Positions 21,925 to 33,386 of a stretch of DNA of 64,000 nt are shown one piece after another. Under the pieces are notes generated by a model. The model worked only from the letters and a program-made list of their open reading frames with translations, searched no databases and had not been told where the DNA came from. Within the stretch, counting starts at the first letter, position 1, and each line of letters opens with the position of its first letter. The position numbers and the translations under genes were made by a program. This stretch comes from Brachycybe producta. Its lineage: Eukaryota > Arthropoda > Diplopoda > Playtdesmida > Andrognathidae. The stretch lies in assembly GCA_036925085.1 (NCBI GenBank), contig JAUPFP010000008.1, positions 6,469,277 through 6,533,276 of the forward strand, read 5' to 3'.

Positions 21925-24020
21925 GATGGTCTATCTGTAATATTTGCATGCAATACAGGAGTTTCTGTGCTTTTTCTTAGCATTTTCTATCTTGTTTATT
22001 TCTTTCTTTGATTTGTATTCAAGCTATGAAACAGTTTTCCTGACAGTTTAGGTTCAGTGCAGTAAAAATGTGTGTGTGTCGTTGACAATTCTCTTGTCGT
22101 CGTCGTCGTCTTCTTCTTCATCGTCGTCGTTGTTGTCTTTGTCTTCCTATTTGTAATGTTTATTACGCATACATAATCATTTTAGAAACAAAGAATGACC
22201 ACTTTAAGCTAATTTAATTTTGGCAACTTTTTATTTGTTTTTGTCTTTGATGCAATTTTCTTTTAAGAAGGGGTTTTTATTTTGAGCCCAACTTTTACAC
22301 CAGAAAAAGACTAATGCTATAAAATGTAAAATTGTACATTCTCATTGTACATAAACAGTTAGAAAAGGTCTTCTTTTTCAAACAAGAATTTTTCTGGGCC
22401 ATATTATTACATGGACAACATTAATTTTGTTATAGTTGGGTCCTAGAGAGAGATAGAAAGAGAGAGAGAGAGAGAGTATAATATAATAAACATAGGAAGT
22501 GAAAGTGAATTTGATAAAAATTAATTATTATCTTGAGATAACGTCAGGGTTTTTTTTCCCTTCTTCTTCTTCTTCTTCTTCAACGTGAATGAAGCATAAA
22601 TTAATTAGTGCAATGTGGTTACTCAATTTTAAGTTTTAATGAATGTGGAGATTTTTTTTTCAGGCTAGAAATTGGGTTATCAGTAGTTGAAGCAAACAAA
22701 ATGAAATTTTTTTTTGGATTCAGTTGTAACCTCTTGTCATCTCCAATTGAACTTCTTCCTTGATGTGATCACACATTCCATACTTCATTTCTATATTAAT
22801 ATATAGCTAGGTCTTTACTTATTAGCTTGTTTTGACATTTGTGTATGTGTCTTTCAAACGTTACATTTAGAACTCTTGATGATAAAATCTGTATCGGGCT
22901 TCTTAATCTAGTTTACATTGATGCAATTTGAGACTTATTGCGCATAAAAGTCCTTTCTTTCTCTCTCTTTTCTGTCAAGTCTGCGTATACTTTTTTCTTT
23001 CTCTAGTATACAACAGTAAAATCGATTTGAGTCGTTTAAACTAACACAGTGTTAGTATTAGGCGGCGGTGTGTTTGTATGTTGTGTTGATGGTATTGGTG
23101 GTCAACTGGTCAGTTATCGTGTTATCCATTACTAAAGGAGACCGAGACATTTCTCTCTCTCTCTCTCTCTCTCTCGAACCAACGAACGAACGAACGAATG
23201 TTGTTGTAACTTGTTAAACTCATTTGTTGTTATGTGTTTTATCTGCGACACGTTTGAAAGCAGCTCTTAAGACTTGTTCCATATAAACGCACATCGAATA
23301 ACAATGACTTTTTTTGGTACACTTTTAAAAAGTTTTGTCACTGTTTTTTTTATTATTATTATTATTGGAAACAAGAAATATTTTTTGTTTTATTATGCTG
23401 TGTAGAGCTTTTTTTTGTGTGTGTCTGTAAGTGATGTGCAAAATACACAAAACCGAAGTGAGATCACACAAAAAGACCGCCAAATACACTTAAGGTGGTG
23501 GTGGTGGTGGTTCAGTATTAACATTTTTTGTTCATACACACAGTTGAGACAAAGAATTACAAAAAGTGGATCGAGTTACCTTTTTTTGTTATTGTTGCAG
23601 TAACTGTAATAAATTCAAAAGTCTGTTAATAAAAAAAAAAACTAGAATCGTGAGTGAATTTGATAGTATTTCTATGATGATGTCTTAAAATATATTTTTA
23701 GGGAAGTTTTTTTAAAGTAGTGGGCCTATAGTTTTTATTCTTTCACTTCAGGTTTTCACTCAAAACTTACAGAATAATCTGTAAGTTTTATCTTATAGAT
23801 AAACGTCAACATAATGAATGGCTGATCATAATTATTGTTTTAAATAAGCTATTTAATTTTATTTATTATTGTATGAAAATATGTTTTTCACGTTTTGTTA
23901 CTATTCATAGTTCCTATCAAACTTTAATGTTTTGTTTAACTTTTTAAAAAAAAATTCTTTGTTAGAAAAGCTAGACTAGTAAATAAAAAATGTGCGAAAA
24001 TTATTTTTCTGCGGATCATC
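21715..24020. other. Microsatellite-rich spacer, no gene seen
   Basis: Holds a CT array (21857-21923), GTC/TTC arrays (22098-22140), a GA array (22446-22476), a TC array followed by four AACG units (23153-23197), a GGT array (23493-23510) and a perfect 12-bp-stem hairpin (separate entry). Confidence 0.55.
23762..23789. repeat. Perfect 12-bp-stem hairpin
   Basis: AAAACTTACAGA, loop ATAA, TCTGTAAGTTTT. A compact inverted repeat with a tetraloop, with no flanking element recognised. There is no T-run typical of a bacterial terminator, and the context is eukaryotic. Confidence 0.8.
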
Positions 24021-24029
24021 AATATGGTC

Positions 24030-24378
24030 ATGTGACCATTACCTCCAGAAATACCTTTTAAAAGTATTGTCAAGACTTATACAACGATTACAATTTAATG
24101 GATATCAACTCATTACAACCTTCCATGTGGAATAATTCAAATATTAAATCCATAGTATTTTGAAATGAAAGTAATGTGAGCTGGTGACGACACATCAGAA
24201 TTCGAGTAGAGGAGTATACTTTGGAGGGTTCTGTTGCCAATGTCTGTTGTTTGGTGGCGCATCTATCTGATAAAGTTCATTTTTAATTTATATTAATGAC
24301 TTATTTTAAATTTTAAAAATCGTTTTGATAATTGTTGAATAATTCTTGACAATATTTTGACAAGAAATGTCTGGAGGT
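24030..24378. mobile_element. Long-TIR element, probable 9-bp duplication
   Basis: Inverted arms of about 60 bp share ACCTCCAGA, ATTGTCAAGA and TTATWCAACRATTA. The 9-mer AATATGGTC flanks the unit at 24021-24029 and 24379-24387, which would fit a Mutator-like insertion. However, the left arm has 11 extra bases (ATGTGACCATT) between the duplication and the shared terminus, so the exact left border is uncertain. No open frame of interest is present inside. Confidence 0.62.
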
Positions 24379-24387
24379 AATATGGTC

Positions 24388-27300
24388 TTTTTAAAATTAC
24401 TGTTCATACACTTTAATAATATAAAATGCACACACAAAAAATAAATGAAATTTAAAATGAAAATTAAATAGTATGCACAAATGAAGAGCAAGAATACACA
24501 CTATGAAATGTAATTATATCTATGTAATTCTCTCCCCGCTTTGGTCTTGTTTTTGTGTTAACAGTTGTAGTTTAATAAATTCATGGATTAATTCAAATTT
24601 TGTCGTGACCTCCCCTGTTGTGAGGCAATCACTGCTAACATCTGGACTCATACGTGTTAGCTCATATTTTTTTTTTCTATTAGAACATTTTATCGAAATG
24701 GAGTTAGGTCACGTCAATTTTTTTTTTGGTTACTACCTTTTCTACATAAACATGAATAATAAATCCTCCAAACACCCACTCAACACATTTCATTTGTCTG
24801 TAATTATTAAAAATACATGTAACTTATTCGGATTGCAAAAAATGATATATTTAATCTTTTTTGTTTTAAAAACAATAACATTACAAAAAAACAACAACAA
24901 CCAAATAAAATAGATTATTTTTTTTTCTCGAAATTTATGATGAGTCAGAATATGAAATTGTATTTCTATAAATCATAATAGATGTAACTTTAATTTGTGA
25001 TAATTTGTCATTGAGTGAAAAATATCCGGGTTTTTTTTGTTTCTATCAAGTCTCTTCTAAGATATACTTTTCATTTTTACAACAAAAACGAATAAAATGA
25101 AAAAAAAAAAGAAGAAATGAATTATGTTTTATCTTGTAGGCTAGAAAACAGTAAATTGTCTAGAAATAAATAGTAGAAACACTCAATGTAAGACCAAATA
25201 GTATTCTCACATACATACAACATTGTAATGGGTGAGGGTAGTGTAGGTTAGCAGCAAAGTGAAAAATCGATCTGAAACGGAATACGAACACACATACTTT
25301 ATGTTGTCTATATTGAAAGTGTATCATGTATATGTGTGTGTTGTTTATATGTTGGTAATCAATCATGGTATTCCTACGAATCTACTAGAAAAATACCAAG
25401 TTTTGTTAGATTATGCAGAAAGTAACATACATATAAGAAAAGACTCACACACAGACAGACATTCGCACAACTGTAAAACCGTTTGTGTTTAGTGTGTTTT
25501 CAGTATGTTTATGTTTGTTCTCTCATTCTTTGTCTCATAATTCACGCTTTGTTGTATAAAAGATGCGTGTTTTAATACGTTACAGTTCATTCAAATTCCT
25601 TTTTAATGTTTTTTTTTTCTTCTAAACAGTATGTGTTATTCATTTCTATACATTATGGTATTTTTTATATATTGATATTTTTACATTTAATATTTGCTGC
25701 AAAATGCAAATAAGTTTGTAATTGCAATTTTGTATGGGTTTCTTTTGTGAGATGTTTTTACAAGTTATCGATAAATCATGTCACATAAACAAAAATGAAT
25801 TGGTGCAAATTGAATTTTGATTGACACTTCCTAAAAAAAATCTGAAAAAAACTGAATTATTTCATATATCGCAGTTATGCGTCTGTTCGTGCGTTTTTTT
25901 TTTGGTAACAAAGTTGCATTTTTATCAATTGATTCAACTGCAAATTATGGTTGAGTAGAGTTACAAAGCTCTGGTTCAATTATTTTTTTGGTTCTTCCGT
26001 CAAGAATTGTTATTATGAGTAACCTCCAAAGTGGTAGAGAGCCACTGAAAGTGGCCTTTGACTTTTGAGATTAATGTCGACTTCCTGTGACTTTAGCAGT
26101 CTTGTTATTTTTCATAGGAAGACCTCCCTTGTAGTATAGGATGTCCTTAATGTTAAATCTCCTATCCCACCCTTTTCTTTTGATCTTTATAATGGGGGAG
26201 TGGGGTACATTAACAATCATGATGGATGCGACGGTTGCCACAACCGCCATCATGTTCTCTCTCTCTCTCACCCTCTTCTTTTAACTTTTAGTCAGTAGTT
26301 TTTAGGGTACAAGGGAAGGGGGAACGGTCCTTTCTAGTAATGTTGATTGCGTGCAGCGATAAGTTTTATTTTGAATGAATGAATGGACGATATATTCTTT
26401 GCTGGTGCATGGCATGGTTCCTGTTTCGTGCAAGTTTAAAAAAAGCACCTCCTCCTCCTCCTCCTCCTCCTCCTCCTCCTCCTCCTCAGCCTTTTTTATG
26501 CCAGCCATTTTTTTCTAGAGCTCTCTCTCTTTTATATGATGATCAAGAGCTTTAACCTATAGCTTTTTTGGGTCAAACTGTTAAAACTAGTAATGAATTG
26601 CTAAAGAGTAACTTTCATTTCAAGTAAATCATCCCTCCAGTTCTCCTCTGTGGCCAATACCATAATCATTCTTAATGGAAGTTCGACTTGTATTTATATG
26701 CACCATGTCTGTGGTAGGTTTCCTGTGTGTATGTAGGGGTCTACTTACTTTTTTTTGCCACATGTATTGTCAGCCTTAAAGTGACTTTTATTAATAAGTT
26801 TCTTCTTCTCTTCTCTCTGACATTGTGGTGAATTTTCAGCATGTCTTGATGTATGCTCTTGTACTTACTCTCTACTTACTCTCTCGAGATTTGACTTACA
26901 AGTACGATTCTCATTTAACAGATGGCAGCAACACTGTCAAATGATAAGTTGCTACTATTTCCTTCCTTCTAGCCTCTCTCTTTAAACTATATATACTGTA
27001 TAGCATGATAATGAATTGAATGACTGTGTGATTTACTACCGATTATTAATGGTATGTGATGTATACATGTATTTTTTGGCTGGTGGTCAACTGTCACCTG
27101 TGCTGTGGTGGTACGTGTTTTGGATCATAACTGACTGTTACGTTAAATGTGTTTGTTGATGATAATGATGATGATGATGATCATCATCTTCTTCTGAATC
27201 ATGTTAACAGCATTTTTACATGCTACAGTTTCTACACGCCACAGTTCTTCTACGTAGTTCATTTTTTGTTGTTGCCTTTTTCGTCATAATGTTTACAACT

Positions 27301-29478
27301 TCACATCTTTGTATTTCTTTTAAAATTACTTCATCATTTCTAATGAAACTTATCTTATAAGTTTTTTAAAAATTAATATTACAGGAAGGAAAAGGTGGTG
27401 TCCTTTTTATCTGTTCTTATTCATTAAGTAATGATGACAGGCCTAAGGGTGTTTATATGATAAATGACACTGTAAGACATTACGACCAATATGATGATCT
27501 CCTTATTTGAACCATGTCTTGTCACAAGTAAATTACACTAAGTAATTTGCTTCTAGAGGTTGTTTAATGTTTAAATAATATAGTGATTATATTTACTATT
27601 TTTTCCGCTTTAAACTGCTTGGCACGCCAACCTCATAACACGAAATTGTTTGTGTTATTGCATGGTTGTGTTCAATGAGAATGTTATAATAATGTTAGAA
27701 TTGAGTCAGTCAGTACCTTTTATATGACCATATTTTCTTGTTTTATGACACAATAAATGCTAGTTGTGTGTTTGTGTGCACTTGTTTGAGTGTGCTTAAG
27801 AGACCATCTTTTATTAAAATATATCTATCTTCAATATACCCATGTGTAGTTCATTCATTCATTCATTCATTCGAGTATCGTTTTGATTCTTATCCTCAAC
27901 AATTCCTCCTATTACCATTGTTCGATAATATTAGTAATAGGGTACTACTATACTAATATGTAGTAGCTCTTTTCATGTTGTTGCTTACAAATGTTGTAAC
28001 AAATGTTAAGCTACCTATTTTATCTCTTCTGTGCCTCTTTTTATAGGGCCATTATTGGAAATATGTTTGCATATTTCCGTTGTTCAATTTGTGTGTGTAG
28101 TGTAGCAAGGTGAGTTGTTTCACTTAACACTCATCGATTGTTGCAGGTGTTACTGCCAATCATTTTCGCTTTTATTCTTTCTTGGTAACAGATGTTAAAC
28201 ACGACAATCATATTGTACATAATGGGTTAGTTTGTGTATAAGGGGTCTAATATAAATGTAACAAAGGAGAAAAAAAATAGTGGAAGTTGGACTAATGGTG
28301 GTGGTGGACTTTGTAGTTGGCACCAGTTGCAGTGGTCATATTTTTTTGTCATTTTCAGCGTCGAAAAGTCACTTGAAATCTTATTTCTTCTAGCTTTTTA
28401 TTTTCTTAGCTGAGATTATTTCAAATTTAGTAGCTGTTGTGGTTAACCCGGTCTTGCTTGACCAATAGCCATTACAAATGTCTTTCTCTCTCTCTCTTTC
28501 CACTATTCCTTATATGGTTTTGTGTCTAGACAAACAAAAACATGTCTTCTAAAATGTGGCTATTTCTCAAGAACTTTTATGACATGTGGCAATAGTTCAA
28601 AATGCCACCGTTAACAAGATGGCGTGCTTTTTTTTTTCGTCTTTTAACTCAATAGTTGCTTGTTAATGGCGTCTAGCTTATATTGTATAGATCATAGACA
28701 CAGCCCAAGTCAGTCGTATCTCAATCAACATTTGCCCATAATGAAAATAAAAGTCGTTTTTTTTTTGTTGGAAAAAATATCTTTCATTGAACTTTATCAC
28801 AAACATAAGAAAAATAACAAATTATTTGTCTGTGCTTTACATAGACTAATGTGTAGCTTAGTCGCTTATAAGCTTATATAGTAAATACTTTCATTTATGT
28901 TTCGTCAATTCTCATATGAGCGTTGAGTAACACGGCACAGCTGTTTAAGAAAGTGAGGGGCCCACACACACATACACCCATTTTACAATTTCTTGCTTGT
29001 TGTGTATGTGAACTAAACAATTTCTTTTCCCTCCATCTAAATATATATTTTTTTGTTGATGGCGCTTGAAAAAAGTTGGCACAACCGCTACTAATGCCAC
29101 TGCTATTACTTGGTTTCCACCTGTATAACGGCTTCTAAATGGCGGCTGTCATTTTTACTCTAGCAGCTGCTTTGCTGACAAATTAGTTGCTTTTTTTTCC
29201 ACTGCAGTTCTCGTCTCTCTGTAATCTTGTATATATGTATTTGTGTGTGCAGTGTGCTCAATATTTATTGTGCAATTTGTTTGCATGATGATGACATTGG
29301 CAGCCCCCTTTTTTCTTTCTCTCTCTGGGATAGCAATATTCCTTAGACAACTATTTAGGAATAGAGTTCCTGCAAACGTGCTACAGTACTAACTTGGATT
29401 TCATAATCCCAACATAAAAATGATAGAACAATGATGCATTGTAATAAAAGATTACAGTTTGGCTGAGTTTGCTTTATG
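24388..29478. other. AT-rich spacer, no gene seen
   Basis: Holds the second copy of the dispersed motif (24622-24639), a TCC array at 26447-26488 that gives a poly-Glu frame on the complement, a GAT/ATC block (27160-27190) and six ATTC units (27850-27873). The 136-residue frame at 24503-24913 is Asn/Phe/Leu-rich, lacks a domain and looks like chance in AT-rich DNA. Confidence 0.5.
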
Positions 29479-29797
29479 TTAAGTAGTGATTCTGGCAATA
29501 TTTACAGCATACATGTGCAACCTACGGCCTGCGGACCGCGACCCATCAGCATATTTCATTTTTCCAGAGGCTATACCCCAATTTAGCAATAGAACAAATG
29601 AACCAAATCACAGTGACCTTCTGCTGAAAATGACTGTGATTTGTATTACTTTTCTATCTGATTTGTCTTAAGCTGAACTTCATTTTGTTCGTAAACATCA
29701 TGTGGATATATTTAAAATTTACTATCTGAATGAAGTCGCACATGCCTGATTTACAGGAAGATTTAATACTGTATTTTTCTGTTATATAATGTGATTA
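29479..29797. mobile_element. Degraded TTTACAGCAA-family MITE, interrupted by a hAT
   Basis: TTAAGTAGTGATTCTGGCAA followed by ATATTTACAGCA matches the left end of the MITE family seen at 21497 and 63608. At its ATTTACAG it is split by the hAT element 29508-29748. After the hAT, TTTACAG continues into AT-rich sequence with TATAATGTGAT near 29785, which may be the decayed right end. The left end is well supported, the right end weakly. Confidence 0.5.
29508..29748. mobile_element. hAT MITE with perfect 8-bp duplication (241 bp)
   Basis: Termini CATACATGTGCAAC (left) and CAGGCATGTGCGAC (right, opposite strand), flanked by ATTTACAG at 29500-29507 and 29749-29756. CTACGGCCTGCGGACCGCGA near the left end is the GC-rich sub-terminal sequence common to many hAT MITEs. 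It lies within an older MITE, dating the insertion relative to it. The 61-residue open frame at 29486-29671 is incidental. Confidence 0.82.
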
Positions 29798-30656
29798 TTT
29801 CACAATTTACAAGGGTTTCTTTGCACACCAGAACGTTTGAAAATGCTTACTCTTATTTTGCAAGATTATTGCAACAACTTTTATCTTATTTTTGCTCTTG
29901 TTTACTGATCTCTGCTTTAAAGAAACATCTCTAAAGTATATTCTATAATTTTCAAGAGTTATCTCCATGTGTAGCGAACTAATTACCATGAATATTATTG
30001 CTTGCTAAAAATGCCACTGCTTCTTAATTAAATAGTAATTTTTAAAAAATCAAACACGTACAGGCTACAGTATAATAAAAAAAATACAAAACGTGATCTG
30101 TTTGTATTAACAAAAGGGCCTCAATTTTAGTAGCTGTTTTTTTTTTGAAGTTTAAAGTCATTTACATATTCATTAAAGTTTTTTTTGGGTGCTGTTTATA
30201 TTGCACTAGGCTATGTTAGACCTGCACTAAGTGTGCAGTTTATTGATTTGTACAAGACTCGACCTGAAAAGAGGCTTTCGTTTGCATTGGAAATGATTTT
30301 TTTTCTCTCTTTCTCTTAAAAAAGAAATGCGATCGGATCTTCCACTTTTACAGAAACTGTAATGACTTGCAAACGCATTAAGGAAGTCTAAGATTTTAGT
30401 AGAAGGGGCATATGTTATCTGAAGGAAACAAACTTAATGGATAAAAACACTATACAAATGATTTACTTGTTAATTTACAAGGTATTTCAAAAAGAAACCA
30501 TTCGAGAGAAAAAATCGTATAAATGTGTATAATTTAGATGAAAATTATTGTTAACTTAATATGATAACAGTGTTAGTTAGTGTGTCTGTAAATAGGTAGG
30601 TAACATTTGCAAGCAATATTTGCCAACTTTGCTGTTGCAGTAATCGTCATTCAGGT
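29757..30656. other. AT-rich spacer, no gene seen
   Basis: No repeats or open frames of note beyond the possible MITE right end near 29785. Confidence 0.5.
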
Positions 30657-30666
30657 TTGTTTTCAT

Positions 30667-31442
30667 CATAGCCTCCTATACAGGCCTGCCGGCTTTGAAA
30701 TTTAGCTACCCGTAAAATGGCCGCCATTTGCCCAATTTACTCGCCAGGTGGCGCAACCTGCGAATGCTTACAAATGTCATTTTGTTGTGTATTCTATTGG
30801 TTTTGACTCGTTGTTTAACGTTGTGCTATACGGTTATTTATTAAGAAAAATTAAGTTGGTATTCAATTTTGTTTTAATTTATTTTATTAATTTTCCTCAA
30901 AAAATGTTTATGTTCAATATAAGTGATTTTTTAAAACAATTTGAATTTGCCCCCATAATATTTTTTTTTTCTCATATTTTTTCTTTTTTTTTTTAAAAAA
31001 CTATTTTTTAAAATGCACAAATAATTTTAATTTAAATATATTTACATAATTTACTGGAAATTCATTAATTGTCTAATTAAAATGCATATTTTTTTCAAAT
31101 TGAAATGATGACCAATTTGAAATGGAAATAATAGTATTGTAATATTAAACTCCTGGTGGAAAGCCAAGTGAACTTTTTTGCAAACAAAAATATAAAATAA
31201 ATATGTGTATATGTAATTATACAATAATTTATTAATAATTTACAATTGATTATAACAAATTAATTTAACTGAAAATAATTATGATTAACATGTTCTATGT
31301 GTGATTTTTCTCTTAGGTTGTTAGTATAGGAGGCTATGCCCAAACCTTAGTTTTCAGCATCGACTGAAAGTGCATAACTGGTGCCATTTTAATGCCCCAT
31401 AGAGTAATGGGAAGCTGACAGGCCTGTATCTATAGGAGGCTA
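30667..31442. mobile_element. TIR element with 9-10-bp duplication (776 bp)
   Basis: The left end CATAGCCTCCTATACAGGCC pairs with TAGCCTCCTATAGATACAGG read from the right end, and weaker similarity extends through TTAAAATGGC over about 60 bp. TTGTTTTCAT flanks both sides (30657-30666, 31443-31452). A 9-10-bp duplication is typical of Mutator-like elements. A third terminus-like sequence, GTATAGGAGGCTATG at 31326-31340, is an exact inverted copy of the left 15 bases. The interior is very AT-rich and lacks a transposase. Confidence 0.77.
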
Positions 31443-31452
31443 TTGTTTTCAT

Positions 31453-32606
31453 TTAGAGACAAGTCAATGCTGTCAGACACTGCAAATGGTGGTTAGTGAC
31501 CGAATTTCTTGAATTAAATCTCTGTTTTTACTTTGGATGACTTCTTTCTCATCAATGACTATAGCCAGCTTAACAGATAAGATCATGTGATCAACGCCAT
31601 TGCAGCACAATAGATGCATTTTTGACTAAGTATAGATCGATATCGAGATGATTTGGTTAGTCTTGTCTGAAGCATCACATAGTACTAGTTACTAATTTAA
31701 CATGTTGCAGATTGGCTGCTAGTCACTACGATGACTGGTTATTTATGACTATATTGGAGTGACTTGTAACCTAGCGAAACAGGCGTTACAGTTACTTGCA
31801 ACTTCAAATAAAATTTAATCAACTTAAAGGCTTTTCGAAACATTGAACATTGTCTCTGTTTAGTCAATGTACGCTGGCATAAGACACGTAATCTAAATCC
31901 GAAAGCCTAATACAATTTGAAATGCATATATATACATATACATATGACAACACACGCACACAATCTTTACAATCGAATTACACTTGCAAATTGACTAGTA
32001 AATGATCTGAACATCGAGCGCCATATTTGTCACTCATATCTATACATGCAAAATGTCACATATGGGATTTTGTTTTGTTTTTTACATTCTACATTTCTAA
32101 AAACAAGACAGTAACTATAATATACAATGTGATTGTGTACGTGCGTGTGTATATGTTTGGGAATAGGATTATATGGGATGGTTTCAGTTTGTAATTGGAA
32201 TGTGTCTGCGTGATATTTGCATTGTTGTTGAGGCAACGCCAAATGTAATGTATGCTTTTTTCTTTCTGCCCTGCGGACACATAAATAGTGTGTTAGCAAC
32301 AGAAGACACAAAGTATAGCAGCCAATCTATCTATCTACATTGTAGTATTTGGAATGAAGCAAATTTTGTTTGGTTCTCTTTGGTTTTGCCCTTACTATAT
32401 ACATTAAATTGCGTTATCCATTTGTCAGGATTCTGGCGTTTGTATGTAAATGTATTTTACACATTATGGAGGGATTTTTTTTCGTCTTCTTCTTCCTTTT
32501 TTTTTGATGTTACGTTTTTTATATACAAATGTTACTGCATATTTTAGATTGGCTTTAAGACTTGCAGCGTAGATAAAGAAATTGGCTTACAGTTTATATC
32601 CAATAT

Positions 32607-32668
<62 letters not shown>

Positions 32669-33177
32669 AGCGTATCTTATATGCCTAACGGACATTATAG
32701 TAGAATGTGTTATTTTCCTGTAAGAATTTTAAAGTGGTTTGACATTCTCAGGTGATCTTCACAAATAGTTTCCTGCAGCTGATTCGTTTTCGATATAAAT
32801 ATATTTATTTATCTAACGATTTTTTCTTCTTTAGTTTCTTTTTCTCAACTTAGCAGTGCTTGAATCTTTACAAGCTTTAATTTCGTTAGTTCAAATAAGG
32901 TTGACATGTTTTATAAAATATTGTTTTATTTAATGACTTTGATAAAAAAAAAATTGACAATTTTTAAATATGTGCTTTGTGAAAATTATATTAATATATG
33001 GCATATATTATTCCTAATTCCTAAATACCCCAAATCTCTAAATACCCTATCCCTAATAATTAGGGATATTCGTTAAGTTGAAGTTAGTGGATTTCTGACT
33101 GGTTATTGGTAAGATTCGACCGACAATATAATTTTGCCGATATACCTATGTCGATTATTTTGCCCTGTTGTGGTGCT
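31453..33177. other. AT-rich spacer with (TA)n array
   Basis: A TA array lies at 32613-32665. Around 33000-33068 there are AAATACCC words and a TCCCTAATAATTAGGGA palindrome. The 124-residue frame at 32173-32547 has no recognised domain. Confidence 0.5.
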
Positions 33178-33180
33178 GAT

Positions 33181-33386
33181 ATAGAATCTCGATTATCTGA
33201 ATCTCGACAATCCGGACTTACAGGCAATCTGGACTGGCTGTTATCATAATATAAATGTTTTTTTTTTTAGTTTATCAGTTTTTGGCTTTTGACTTTCTTA
33301 TAGTGAAGGAGAGAATTAAAAGTAAAAACAAAAATCCGGACTAAGTCAAAAGTACCCATTTAGTTTGGATAATCGAGATTCTACTG
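33181..33386. mobile_element. Pogo/Tigger-like MITE, second copy (206 bp)
   Basis: The right end on the opposite strand reads CAGTAGAATCTCGATTATCC; the left end reads TAGAATCTCGATTATC with the first CAG eroded. CCGGACT occurs in both arms. The right half shares GAGAATTAAAAGTAA and neighbouring CCGGA with the inverted left end of the element at 10871, so both are one family. No transposase is present. Confidence 0.8.

Noticed and set aside
23162..23197. CRISPR-like or spaced repeat array
   Set aside because: AACG units are a plain tetranucleotide microsatellite; no spaced direct repeats with unique spacers exist anywhere in the window.
23762..23789. Bacterial-type terminator
   Set aside because: Stem-loop is followed by mixed sequence and the context is an animal genome, so it was kept only as a hairpin.
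24503..24913. 136-residue open frame
   Set aside because: No recognisable motif, composition tracks AT-rich DNA, and one motif within it (24622) belongs to a dispersed repeat.
26302..26508. Poly-glutamate protein on the complement
   Set aside because: Created by the TCC array at 26447-26488; the remaining sequence has no features.
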